Source: JABGPL01 sp964387885 (lineage in GTDB: Bacteria; Electryoneota; AABM5-125-24; Hatepunaeales; Hatepunaeaceae). From it: DNA of 60,185 bases. The notes under the pieces are model-generated. The model had not been told where the DNA came from and made no database searches. It saw only the letters and a program-made list of their open reading frames with translations. Position 1 is the stretch's first letter; every line of letters starts with the position of its first letter. Of this stretch, positions 1 to 7,953 are shown piece after piece. A program made the position numbers and the translations under genes. The stretch spans positions 1-60,185 of the forward strand of contig CAYLYZ010000023.1 of the NCBI GenBank assembly GCA_964387885.1, given 5' to 3'.

Positions 1-173
1 GCGTACCAACTAAGAAAAGCAGGCCAAAATTCCAAATCCCGCTGAACCAGGACAACCTGACATATATGTCGTTCTTATTTAACCAGCAATGCATTTCGTG
101 TAAAAACCTACAGGCAAATCCTTATCCGAACCTAATAAATCATTGAACCCACACCCATCTCAACCTACTATAT

Positions 174-887
174 TTATTCCCTTGAAATTCTTTTTAATGC
201 CAAAGCAGCATCTCTTCTTGAGGAATTGTCAACGGTGGAATCTTCTGTCATCCGTTTAAAGAACTCTATTGCCTGGGGATTGCCTTTTAATCTCCAGATG
301 AAATGAAATTGTATAGCTTCTTTCAAATATAGTTCTGCTGTTTTCCAATCACCAAGTACAGCCAAATTTATCCCACTGTAGTATCTGGTTAAATTGTTCT
401 CACTTTGTAATCCTTTTAATAGAATTTCTCTTACTTGATTGTTATTACAATACACTTCGTCAAGGTACAGGAATGATTGAATCAAACTCGTTTCCCATAA
501 ATTTCCTGCTGCAGAGAATCCAATCAGCTCATTTATTAAATCTTCGGACCTAAACGCATTTGCTGCTTCCGCGATTCCTAAGAAGGCATTATAAGTGTCA
601 TACATCATACCATCGGAGTAGTTTTTCATTCTATCCAACAGTCTATAACATTCTGCAATTGACCAATTTCCGTTTACTTGGCTGCAATACACACTATCAC
701 CATCTTCATTAACGTAAAATCCTTTTTCAGGCAGCAGATATTCAGGTTTCTCTATCTGACTTAAGGCACTATTGGGAATAGATTTAACTGTTGCTACCTG
801 CCCATAGACGCAATTAAGTTGTAAAAGGTAGAAAACAACTATTGTAACTAATAGTTTGTAAAGGCTAAAATCTTTCTGATTAAGCAT
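174..887 (-). CDS. Secreted helical-repeat protein of unknown function
   Basis: I do not recognise a named family. The start at 887 is chosen because AAAGGAAAC lies just upstream; the open frame extends 15 codons further without a ribosome site. The first 30 residues (MLNQKDF then a hydrophobic stretch ending CVYGQ) look like a Sec signal peptide. The mature part is mostly helical and from about residue 110 reads like HEAT or TPR units (NLTRYYSGINLAVLGDW, DAALALKRIS), so a protein-binding periplasmic role is possible but unproven. It is isolated from its neighbours, with no partner gene on the same strand close by. Moderately sure it is a real gene because of the signal peptide and ribosome site. 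Confidence 0.6.
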   Translation of the reverse strand: MLNQKDFSLYKLLVTIVVFYLLQLNCVYGQVATVKSIPNSALSQIEKPEYLLPEKGFYVNEDGDSVYCSQVNGNWSIAECYRLLDRMKNYSDGMMYDTYNAFLGIAEAANAFRSEDLINELIGFSAAGNLWETSLIQSFLYLDEVYCNNNQVREILLKGLQSENNLTRYYSGINLAVLGDWKTAELYLKEAIQFHFIWRLKGNPQAIEFFKRMTEDSTVDNSSRRDAALALKRISRE

Positions 888-1141
888 CTTGTTTCCTTTG
901 AAGGTGAATAGGTGAAATATGAGCCCCACCATAATTGAATTTTCTTGCTAAGTGAAATTATCCTAAGAAGAATTTGGAAAATTCTTGAATACTATTCAAC
1001 CTTTCAATCGATAAATATAAAAATATTCAAAATGCAATTCGTCACAAGGGTACATGGAGTGGGTGGCATTGTCTGGCTCGTCCAGACATGTTTCATCTAT
1101 GAACCAAATCCCTGGATGCATCGCTCACGGGCTACATCAAC

Positions 1142-1738
1142 TTAATGTTCATCATCCGGCTGTGAACAATCTTCAGCACCAATATATCTAAGTACTCTGC
1201 TAATATCGGGGATGCTATTCATATCTTTGATAAAGTTATTAATATTCTCTTTCGGAAAAGAGATAAACAAAAATAAGGAGTCAGGATCAAGTTCTTCAGT
1301 ATCATCGCTGTAATGTGGATCAATCAGAAATGCTAAAACCTTATTTTTGATAAATGCTCTTTTAAAATTGGAATTGTTAATTGTTAAATATCCCTCTGGT
1401 GAATCAAGTATTACCCATTCGAGTGAGTAATCCCACGGAAATTCTGGATTTTCTATAACACGTTTATAGACTTTGGAAATGGATTTTTCAAAACTCTTCA
1501 AATCGGTTGGATTAAAGGTACTTGTATTGAAATTAAACAAAGGATAATCTTCGTCAAAAGAAATCCAATTCTTTGGACATACAACAAATGCCGATTCGAT
1601 TGCAACATCTCCGAAATATCGAATGGTTTTGTTTTCTGAAAAAGAATTATGTCCAACAATCATGAGGCAGAAAACAATTAAGTGAATAATCAGATGGATA
1701 CTTGGCTTTCTTGTTTTACTTCCTGTTCTTTTCCGCAT
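1142..1738 (-). CDS. Unknown protein with N-terminal membrane or signal segment
   Basis: The first ATG (1744) sits directly against AGGAG, while the second (1738) has the normal six-base gap, so 1738 is the better start and gives 198 residues. A basic stretch (RKRTGSKTRKP) is followed by one hydrophobic segment ending near GHNSFSEN, which fits a long signal peptide or a membrane anchor. The remaining region is acidic and aromatic-rich (DEDYPLFNF, PHYSDDTEELDPDSLF) and ends in DDEH. No motif or family was recognised. It stands alone between repeat-filled spacers. Confidence 0.55.
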   Translation of the reverse strand: MRKRTGSKTRKPSIHLIIHLIVFCLMIVGHNSFSENKTIRYFGDVAIESAFVVCPKNWISFDEDYPLFNFNTSTFNPTDLKSFEKSISKVYKRVIENPEFPWDYSLEWVILDSPEGYLTINNSNFKRAFIKNKVLAFLIDPHYSDDTEELDPDSLFLFISFPKENINNFIKDMNSIPDISRVLRYIGAEDCSQPDDEH

Positions 1739-1935
1739 TTTCATCTCCTGAATAGAAATTTATAACCATCCCTGGTTAGATTCTCGCGTCGGATTCAGTA
1801 AAATTGCCTATCGTCTCTCTGGCGAACGCCAGAGTCCAGAGGAATAGTTTTCTTTGAAATAATATGCTCATGTCATTTTTAGTGGTCTGAATTATGACAA
1901 GTATAAGAAAGTGTTTTCATATCAAATAGCTCTGG

Positions 1936-1955
1936 ATTCCTGCGTCCGCAGGAAT
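1936..1955. repeat. ATTCC-type palindromic element
   Basis: Nine-base arms ATTCCTGCG and CGCAGGAAT around a two-base centre, followed by GACGACG. Related copies lie at 3348-3367, 49545-49564 and 55374-55394, and inside genes at 40352-40385 and 43815-43844. Confidence 0.75.
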
Positions 1956-2033
1956 GACGACGTAAACAATATAATTTCCTTCTACTTAGTTATGCGAACT
2001 TTGAACTAAACAATAATATATAAACCAGGTTAA

Positions 2034-2053
2034 GGGCACGATGCATCGTGCCC
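2034..2053. repeat. GGGCAC-type perfect palindrome
   Basis: GGGCACGATGCATCGTGCCC is its own reverse complement and is followed by GTAC. It belongs to the same family as 31898-31925, 32549-32568, 37934-37953 and 47383-47402. Confidence 0.75.
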
Positions 2054-2066
2054 GTACAAAAACAGA

Positions 2067-2096
2067 AATCCCCGACTTCATTCGAAGCCGGGGATT
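2067..2096 (-). terminator. Probable intrinsic terminator after serA
   Basis: Read on the minus strand, an eight-base stem AATCCCCG/CGGGGATT with a loop of about 14 bases is followed by TCTGTTTTTG. It lies about 75 bases past the serA stop, the right side and distance for ending that transcript. Confidence 0.6.
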
Positions 2097-2100
2097 CTCT

Positions 2101-2160
2101 TGGCAGACGGGGGCGTCTGCCAACACTCTGTCAATTCTGTCACACGGGGGCGTGTGACAG
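2101..2160. repeat. Composite double-hairpin repeat, copy 1
   Basis: Two hairpins in a row: TGGCAGACG-GGGG-CGTCTGCCA (2101-2122) and TGTCACACG-GGGG-CGTGTGACA (2138-2159), then GCGCG. The same two-hairpin arrangement is seen at 3139-3200 and 22645-22714. Confidence 0.75.
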
Positions 2161-2171
2161 CGCGTCACTGA

Positions 2172-3068
2172 CTACTTAAAAAAATCAATCAACTGTGTCG
2201 CCACATCAATCCCAATCCGATCCTGAGCTTCACCAGTTGAGGCTCCGATGTGCGGAGTTACACTGATCCTGGGGTGGTTCAGGACTTTGTCGTCTGGCTT
2301 TGGTTCACCGACGAAAACGTCGACGCCAGCAGCTGCGAGTTTACCTGAGTCGAGAGCTGCAAGCATAGCGGCTTCGTCTACCACACCACCACGAGCGCAA
2401 TTTACGAGGAACGCACCGTCTTTCATCTTGCCAAACTGGTCGGCTCCAATAGCGGGACCGTCGGGTTGCGCTGGCATGTGCAGCGAAATGTAGTCGGCTT
2501 GAGTCAGGACTTCATCCATGCTCATCAGTTCGACATCCATATCGAGGCTCTTGATGAAGGGATCATAAGCGATCACTTTCATACCGAGTCCCATTGCCTT
2601 CTGAGCCAGTGATTGACCGATGCGACCAATTCCAAGGATACCCAGTGTCTTGCCACCGAGTTCACAGCCCTTATACTGTTTCTTGTTCCACTCACCCTTG
2701 CGCATTGTCAGGTTTGCCGGAACGATAAACCGTGAAATTGCGAACATGTGGGCTATTGCAAGTTCAGCCACTGAAGGCGAGCTTGCTGCCGGGGTGTTCA
2801 TGACTTTTACGCCGTTCTCACCGGCATAGACATGCTCGATGTTGTCAATACCAACACCACCGCGTACTACTGCACGGAAGCGTGGTTTACCCGCATCGAT
2901 AATTTCCTTGGTGACTTTGGTTGCACTTCGGACGACAATAGCGTCGAATTCACCGATTTTACCCGCAAGTTCTTCCTGCGGGATCTTGTCTGTAATGACT
3001 TCATGTCCGGCATCTTCGAGCATTTTCTGCCCTTTAGCTGACATTCCGTCGTTGACTAATATTCTCAT
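2172..3068 (-). CDS. serA: D-3-phosphoglycerate dehydrogenase, short form
   Basis: Oxidises 3-phosphoglycerate to 3-phosphohydroxypyruvate with NAD+, the first step of serine synthesis, in the cytoplasm. The 298 residues cover the substrate- and nucleotide-binding domains of the D-2-hydroxyacid dehydrogenase family: NAD motif LGILGIGRIGQ near residues 141-151, the catalytic arginine in NCARGGVVDE, the glutamate in VFVGEP and the histidine in TPHIGAST. It stops soon after the last helix, so the ACT and intervening domains that carry serine feedback in longer SerA forms are absent. AGGAG lies upstream of the ATG. serC is upstream on the same strand but separated by 426 bases of repeats, so joint transcription is uncertain. 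Another D-2-hydroxyacid dehydrogenase is possible, but the serC neighbour favours SerA. Confidence 0.9.
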   Translation of the reverse strand: MRILVNDGMSAKGQKMLEDAGHEVITDKIPQEELAGKIGEFDAIVVRSATKVTKEIIDAGKPRFRAVVRGGVGIDNIEHVYAGENGVKVMNTPAASSPSVAELAIAHMFAISRFIVPANLTMRKGEWNKKQYKGCELGGKTLGILGIGRIGQSLAQKAMGLGMKVIAYDPFIKSLDMDVELMSMDEVLTQADYISLHMPAQPDGPAIGADQFGKMKDGAFLVNCARGGVVDEAAMLAALDSGKLAAAGVDVFVGEPKPDDKVLNHPRISVTPHIGASTGEAQDRIGIDVATQLIDFFK

Positions 3069-3138
3069 TTATGACTCCTAAATAATCTAACCTGTGGTGT
3101 CAGGTGTCCTCACCTGACACATAATCTTTTTATAACCG

Positions 3139-3200
3139 CGCTGGCAGACGCCCTCGTCTGCTAGTTTTGCTGTCACACGAGGGCGTGTGATAGCGCGGAT
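3139..3200. repeat. Composite double-hairpin repeat, copy 2
   Basis: GCTGGCAGACG-CCCT-CGTCTGC is followed about 15 bases later by TGTCACACGAGGGCGTGTGATAGCGCG. The hairpin sequences match copies 1 and 3, with the first hairpin loop in the opposite sense to copy 1. Confidence 0.75.
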
Positions 3201-3347
3201 GTCGTTTTATGTCAGTGGGATAGGCATTCCTGCCTGTCCTTCCCTTGAAAATAACCTCCTAAACTCTCCCTCCCGCTTGCTGGGGGTTTTAAAAGGGGGG
3301 GCAATTCCAGTCTTTTTCGATTTCATGGTGCAGCTTGCTGCATGATA

Positions 3348-3367
3348 ATTCCTGCGAAAGCGGGAAT
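3348..3367. repeat. ATTCC-type palindromic element
   Basis: ATTCCTGCGAAAGCGGGAAT, an imperfect palindrome of the same family as 1936-1955. Confidence 0.65.
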
Positions 3368-3494
3368 CTAATTCCGTACCAGTGTTACTTGAATCCGTCT
3401 ACCGACGGATAGTCGAACAGGGATGTTCGACCTACTGAATCATGGGAGCTCAATCACTTCACGGATAGATATATCCGTACTCCCCAGATTAATA

Positions 3495-4589
3495 TTAACC
3501 GTTCTTCGCCATGAAATCTTTCATGAACCCAACAACATCTTCAATCGCCTGCAGCGGTGAAGCGTTGTACATCGAAATGCGACATCCACCAACACTGCGG
3601 TGACCTTTCATGCCATTGAAACCGGCTTCGCGACCCTGAGCAATGAACATAGCTTCAAGCTCTTCATTCGGCAGGCGGAAACATACATTCATCCGGCTGC
3701 GGCTATCTTCTGCGACAGGACAACGGTAGTAACCGTCTGATTCGTTCATCAATCCATAAAGTAAATCAGCTTTGGCTTTGTTGATTTTTTCTATGCCCTC
3801 AAGACCACCAAATCCATCAATCCAATTGAGGACAAGACCCATCAGGTAGATTCCAAATGTGTTAGGTGTATTGAACAGTGAATTCTTATCTACGTGGGTT
3901 TTGTATTTTAGCATTGAGGTTACATCAGTGCGTGCTTTCTGGTAAAAATCATCACGCATAATTACAAGCGTCACACCAGAAGGTCCGAGATTCTTCTGTG
4001 CACCGGCATAAATCATACCGAAGGGAGCCGGATCAATAGGATGCGAGAAAATGTCACTCGACATATCACATACTAATGGAATGTTGTTTTCAGTCTTCGG
4101 GAAATCGAAATACTCGGTTCCCTTAATTGTATTGTTACTGGTGAAATGAAGATATTCGGCATTAGACGAAAGTTTCAGCTCTTCCTGTTTCGGAAGGCGC
4201 ATAAAGTCGACTTCACTGCCATCAAATGCAACGTTAACGTTTCCGAAAAGTTGCGCTTCTTTGATCGCTTTAGTTGACCACGTACCGGTGTTTATGTAGT
4301 CTGCGGTTTTTGTTTTATCGAGGAATGCCATCGGGATCATCCCGAATTGCAGGCTTGCTCCTCCCTGCAGGAACATGACATGATAATCATCCCCGACACC
4401 GAGCAGCTTCTTAACCATCGCAATGGTGTTGTTATGGACATCATCGAATTCCCTGGAACGGTGAGAAAGCTCGATCTCGCACATTCCGGAACCCTGGAAA
4501 TTAAACCATTGCTCATGTACTTTTTCCAACACATCGAGCGGTAGTGCAGCAGGACCTGCATTGAAGTTCCAAATTCTGTCGTATTTCAC
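3495..4589 (-). CDS. serC: Phosphoserine aminotransferase
   Basis: Converts 3-phosphohydroxypyruvate and glutamate to phosphoserine and 2-oxoglutarate, the second step of serine synthesis; PLP enzyme of fold type I, cytoplasmic. The 364 residues match the family length. The N-terminus (WNFNAGPAALP), the loop GGASLQFGMIP and the PLP-lysine segment GAQKNLGPSGVT (lysine near residue 195) are typical, as is the arginine-rich C-terminal RSVGGCRISMYNA. The start is GTG at 4589, supported by AGGAGG seven bases upstream. No serB phosphatase gene is seen in the window. Confidence 0.95.
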   Translation of the reverse strand: MKYDRIWNFNAGPAALPLDVLEKVHEQWFNFQGSGMCEIELSHRSREFDDVHNNTIAMVKKLLGVGDDYHVMFLQGGASLQFGMIPMAFLDKTKTADYINTGTWSTKAIKEAQLFGNVNVAFDGSEVDFMRLPKQEELKLSSNAEYLHFTSNNTIKGTEYFDFPKTENNIPLVCDMSSDIFSHPIDPAPFGMIYAGAQKNLGPSGVTLVIMRDDFYQKARTDVTSMLKYKTHVDKNSLFNTPNTFGIYLMGLVLNWIDGFGGLEGIEKINKAKADLLYGLMNESDGYYRCPVAEDSRSRMNVCFRLPNEELEAMFIAQGREAGFNGMKGHRSVGGCRISMYNASPLQAIEDVVGFMKDFMAKNG

Positions 4590-4966
4590 TTATATCCTCC
4601 TGAAAAAGTTAATTGCTCTTTATTTCACACATTTATGAATCCTAAGAATAATATGATAATCAGTTCCGATTTTTCCAAGAAAAACGTGGAGCATTCATCA
4701 AAAAAAAGAACAATCTCGGGAATATTTCCAACCCGTTAATTAATCTCCGGTTTTGTGGCCTGGTCAGCCGTTGCTAACCAAAGATGGTATTTACAAAACA
4801 ACCTTGAACAACATTCATCGTTTCAAATTCGAACTGACCAGGATTCTACTTATTTATCTCACGGTCAGCTATATATCAATACTCTTTCGGGTTAGACATT
4901 AATGTTACCATTCAACAGTGCTTGATTAGCACGGCTGACCGTGCCACAGGTTTGAATGGTGATATG
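4590..4966. other. Gene-free spacer between gdhA and serC
   Basis: No gene seen. An inverted pair of related segments, GGTCAGCCGTTGCTAACC (4762-4779) and GATTAGCACGGCTGACC (4924-4940), brackets most of it. The second contains a small hairpin (GCACGGCTGACCGTGC) just past the gdhA stop that might help end transcription. Confidence 0.5.
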
Positions 4967-6265
4967 TCAGGAGTAAAGTCCCCTCAGTTCCGCGGCTTCA
5001 GCAACTCTGTCAATAGCAACTAAAAACGCCGCGGTTCGCATCGTCACTTTTTTCTCAATAGACATCTCCAGCACTGAGGTGAATGCGTTATCCATAATCT
5101 CTTTTAGTGTATCAGCTATTCTCTCTTTCGACCAGTAATAACCCATCCGATTCTGAACCCATTCAAGATAAGATACAGTCACTCCACCGGCATTACACAG
5201 AATATCAGGGATTATAAATACGTCCTTTTTAGCAAGATGGCCATCACCCTTCGTCGTCACTGGGCCGTTTGCACATTCTGCTATAATCTTAGCTTGAACA
5301 TGCGGAGCATTTGAATTGCTTATCTGGTTTTCAAGAGCAGCAGGGATGAGTACGTCAACCGGAAGTAGAAGCAGATCTTTCGGATTTTTCATCTTTTTAA
5401 CAGCCTTCCCTTTTTCAAATCCGACAAGAGTCTTATTCTTTCGAACGTGGTCTATTGCAGCTTGAGGATCAATCCCATCTTCAGATATGTATGCACCGGA
5501 AATGTCAGATATTGCCTGAATTGTACAACCATCATCGTGCAGTAATTTCGCTGCCCACGAACCCGCATTTCCATAGCCCTGAACAGCAACTGTCAATTCA
5601 GGCATTTCAAGGCTAAAGTGCTCAGCAGCTTTTCTTACACAATGCACCATACCCATCGCAGTCGCGGTTCCACGTCCCTGTGAACCACCAAGGGCTTTTG
5701 GTTTTCCGGTAACCACAGAGGGAATATATTCCCGCTTATGCATCGCATACGTATCCATAAACCAGGCCATAATTTGCGGATTAGTATTGACATCCGGAGC
5801 CGGAACATCGCTGTCTGGACCAAATACATCAATTAACTCTGCGAAATATCGACGGGCAAGGCGCTCAATTTCACTGTCGCTCAGTTCATTGGGATCAACG
5901 ATAACTCCTCCCTTTGCACCACCCATAGGAATATTCACAACCGCACATTTGAATGTCATCCAGAATGAAAGAGCCTTAACTTCATCAACACTAACATCCT
6001 GATGGAACCTGACACCCCCCTTGGCGGGACCTCTAATCATCGAATGTTGAGCCCGGAATCCTTTAAAAAGCTTAACGTGACCATCGTCCATGCGAATCGG
6101 AAGCTGCACTTCTATAATCCGACGAGGTTCCATGATCATTGCAATCTGATCCTCTGTCAGTTCCAGAATTTTGGCAGCCCGGTTAAACTGCTCAAATGCA
6201 TTGTCAAGGGCATTGTAATCTTCACGGTCACCAAGTGCTTTTAATAAAATTCGTTTTTTCTTCAT
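4967..6265 (-). CDS. gdhA: Glutamate dehydrogenase
   Basis: Interconverts glutamate with 2-oxoglutarate and ammonia using NAD(P). The 432 residues fit the hexameric Glu/Leu/Phe/Val dehydrogenase family. Visible signatures are KGGVRFH and the lysine-rich active site PMGGAKGGVIVDP, the substrate-domain segment DVPAPDVNTNPQIMAWFMDTY, the Rossmann segment VAVQGYGNAGSWAAKLL, and AECANGPVTTKGD. I cannot tell NAD from NADP use by eye. The ATG at 6265 has no strong ribosome site, but the protein begins with the usual NALDNAFEQFNRAA helix, so the start is plausible. Upstream on the same strand (63-base gap) is a sodium-coupled amino acid transporter, suggesting amino acid import coupled to use. Confidence 0.92.
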   Translation of the reverse strand: MKKKRILLKALGDREDYNALDNAFEQFNRAAKILELTEDQIAMIMEPRRIIEVQLPIRMDDGHVKLFKGFRAQHSMIRGPAKGGVRFHQDVSVDEVKALSFWMTFKCAVVNIPMGGAKGGVIVDPNELSDSEIERLARRYFAELIDVFGPDSDVPAPDVNTNPQIMAWFMDTYAMHKREYIPSVVTGKPKALGGSQGRGTATAMGMVHCVRKAAEHFSLEMPELTVAVQGYGNAGSWAAKLLHDDGCTIQAISDISGAYISEDGIDPQAAIDHVRKNKTLVGFEKGKAVKKMKNPKDLLLLPVDVLIPAALENQISNSNAPHVQAKIIAECANGPVTTKGDGHLAKKDVFIIPDILCNAGGVTVSYLEWVQNRMGYYWSKERIADTLKEIMDNAFTSVLEMSIEKKVTMRTAAFLVAIDRVAEAAELRGLYS

Positions 6266-6328
6266 AAAACCAATCTATTTATCGCATTCCGAACAAGACA
6301 CTGAATGCGGTAGATACTCCTGTTTCGT

Positions 6329-7846
6329 TTAAAAACCTGTTAACTCAACAACAAATACGACAGAAATGAAAATCCCTGTTAATACCAGGAACAAAGAGGC
6401 AAACCCAACGGAAATTCTTAACCCCGTATTACCATGACGAAGTTCCTCCAATAACCGGTACGGTTTCCAGCGGAAAATTGTAAACAACACCAACAATAAA
6501 CCACCTAAGGGAAGCATCCATTTTGACACGAGATAATCATAAACATCAAAAATGATCTTTCCAAATACCTGAGCTTCACTCAGGTATCCGAATGATAATG
6601 CTGCCGGAACACCCAGAAGAAAAATACCGAATGCAAAAATGAATGTCGCCTTTTTTCTCGACCAACCCTTCTCATCTATAAAGTACGCAGTGACGACTTC
6701 GAGCATTGAAACACCCGATGTGAGAGCGGCAATTGCCAGAAGAAGAAAAAAGAGGACACCGATCAGCCAGCCACCGGGCATTACTGCAAACATTCCAGGC
6801 AAAACATAAAATACTAAGCCCGGACCCTGTGTAGGTTCAAATCCCATAGCAAAAACTGCAGTGAAAATTGCTATCCCGGCAAGAAGTGCTATCACAGTAT
6901 CTAAGAGAATAACGATCAGTGCACTTTTTAGCAGGTTCACCTTTCTGTCGAGATAAGACCCATATGTCAACATGCAACCCATACCCAGCGACAGTGTGAA
7001 GAAGGCATGACCTAATGCAGTCAACCAGACTTTTTTATCTGATAGTTTTGAAAAATCGGGAGCAAACAGGAATGCCAATCCCTTTTCAGAACCCTCAAGC
7101 GTCAATCCACGAACAACTAACAGTAGAATTATCGCAAACAGTGTGGGCATCAGGATACGATTCCATCTCTCAATTCCCCCTTTTATGCCCTTGAATACCA
7201 CAAGAACACACAATACCATAAAAATCGCATGCGTCATTAATGGCCAGGCGGATTTTATTGCATAGCTTTCAAATTGCTGACCGGCGATTTTCGGAAGGAG
7301 TGAATCAGGAACAACACCTCCGGCTTCAAGTGAAAAATAGAGTTGCTGCCAATTCTGCAGGCTATCGGGAAGATTCTGCCAGGGAATCAGGGCGGGAGTA
7401 GTCTCTAATAATCCGGAGACATGATCTTCAACCACACTTATTGCAGCAGCACTTTCACTAAATCCACCAAATGTCCCGGAAATAGCTTTTGCGATATAGG
7501 CTAACGTCCAACCGGCAACCACACTGTAGTAAGATAGGAGCAGGAAACCTGCCAGGACTCCCAGTCCACCAATCAGATAATACAAACCTCCCGGAGCAAC
7601 AGCTTCCATTGCTCCAACCGCATTGCGCTGGGTTTTTCGTCCAATAGAAAACTCTATTAACATCACCGGTAAACCAATGATCAAAATAGAACCAAGATAA
7701 AACAAAACGAAAGCCGCACCACCATTACTGCCAACAAGATACGGGAATTTCCAGATATTCCCTAATCCAATTGCTGATCCAGCAGCGGCTAAAACAAAAC
7801 CGATGCGTGATTGCCATTGTTCACGCTCTGTTCCATTCCCTGCCAT
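6329..7846 (-). CDS. Sodium-dependent NSS/SNF-family amino acid transporter
   Basis: Inner-membrane symporter of the neurotransmitter:sodium symporter family, which takes up amino acids with sodium. The 505 residues hold about eleven to twelve hydrophobic segments. The first contains the family signature GFVLAAAGSAIGLGNIWKFPYLVGSNGGAAF, whose unwound centre forms the sodium and substrate sites in LeuT-type proteins. A typical serine-glycine-rich stretch (LTSGVSMLEVVTAYFIDEKGWSRKKA) follows later. GAGG lies seven bases upstream of the ATG. It is directly upstream of gdhA. The substrate cannot be read from sequence; the neighbour makes a catabolised amino acid likely (inference). Confidence 0.9.
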   Translation of the reverse strand: MAGNGTEREQWQSRIGFVLAAAGSAIGLGNIWKFPYLVGSNGGAAFVLFYLGSILIIGLPVMLIEFSIGRKTQRNAVGAMEAVAPGGLYYLIGGLGVLAGFLLLSYYSVVAGWTLAYIAKAISGTFGGFSESAAAISVVEDHVSGLLETTPALIPWQNLPDSLQNWQQLYFSLEAGGVVPDSLLPKIAGQQFESYAIKSAWPLMTHAIFMVLCVLVVFKGIKGGIERWNRILMPTLFAIILLLVVRGLTLEGSEKGLAFLFAPDFSKLSDKKVWLTALGHAFFTLSLGMGCMLTYGSYLDRKVNLLKSALIVILLDTVIALLAGIAIFTAVFAMGFEPTQGPGLVFYVLPGMFAVMPGGWLIGVLFFLLLAIAALTSGVSMLEVVTAYFIDEKGWSRKKATFIFAFGIFLLGVPAALSFGYLSEAQVFGKIIFDVYDYLVSKWMLPLGGLLLVLFTIFRWKPYRLLEELRHGNTGLRISVGFASLFLVLTGIFISVVFVVELTGF

Positions 7847-7953
7847 TTTGAACCTCGATTAACTGACGATTTTCTAATCCTGGAAATCGTTAATGCAGTA
7901 TATACGATAGAATAAAGAAATTGCTTTGGAATTATTCGGACATTTCTAAGACT

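Larger units (their letters stand above)
1745..2171. other. Gene-free spacer with palindromic repeats
   Basis: I see no convincing gene here; an open frame at 1986-2168 runs through repeats. The stretch holds an ATTCCTGCG palindrome (1936-1955), a perfect 20-base palindrome (2034-2053), a terminator (2067-2096) and a composite double hairpin (2101-2160), all listed separately. Confidence 0.7.
3069..3494. other. Gene-free spacer between serC and serA
   Basis: No gene seen. It carries a composite double hairpin (3139-3200), a CTCCCTCCCGCTTGCTGGGGG stretch resembling the repeat at 23141, and an ATTCC palindrome (3348-3367). Confidence 0.7.

Noticed and set aside
945..1145. 66-residue plus-strand open frame between the first two genes
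   Set aside because: No ribosome site, no recognisable domain, and composition like a spacer; probably chance.
1986..2168. 60-residue minus-strand frame
   Set aside because: It runs through a terminator and two repeats and has no start signal.
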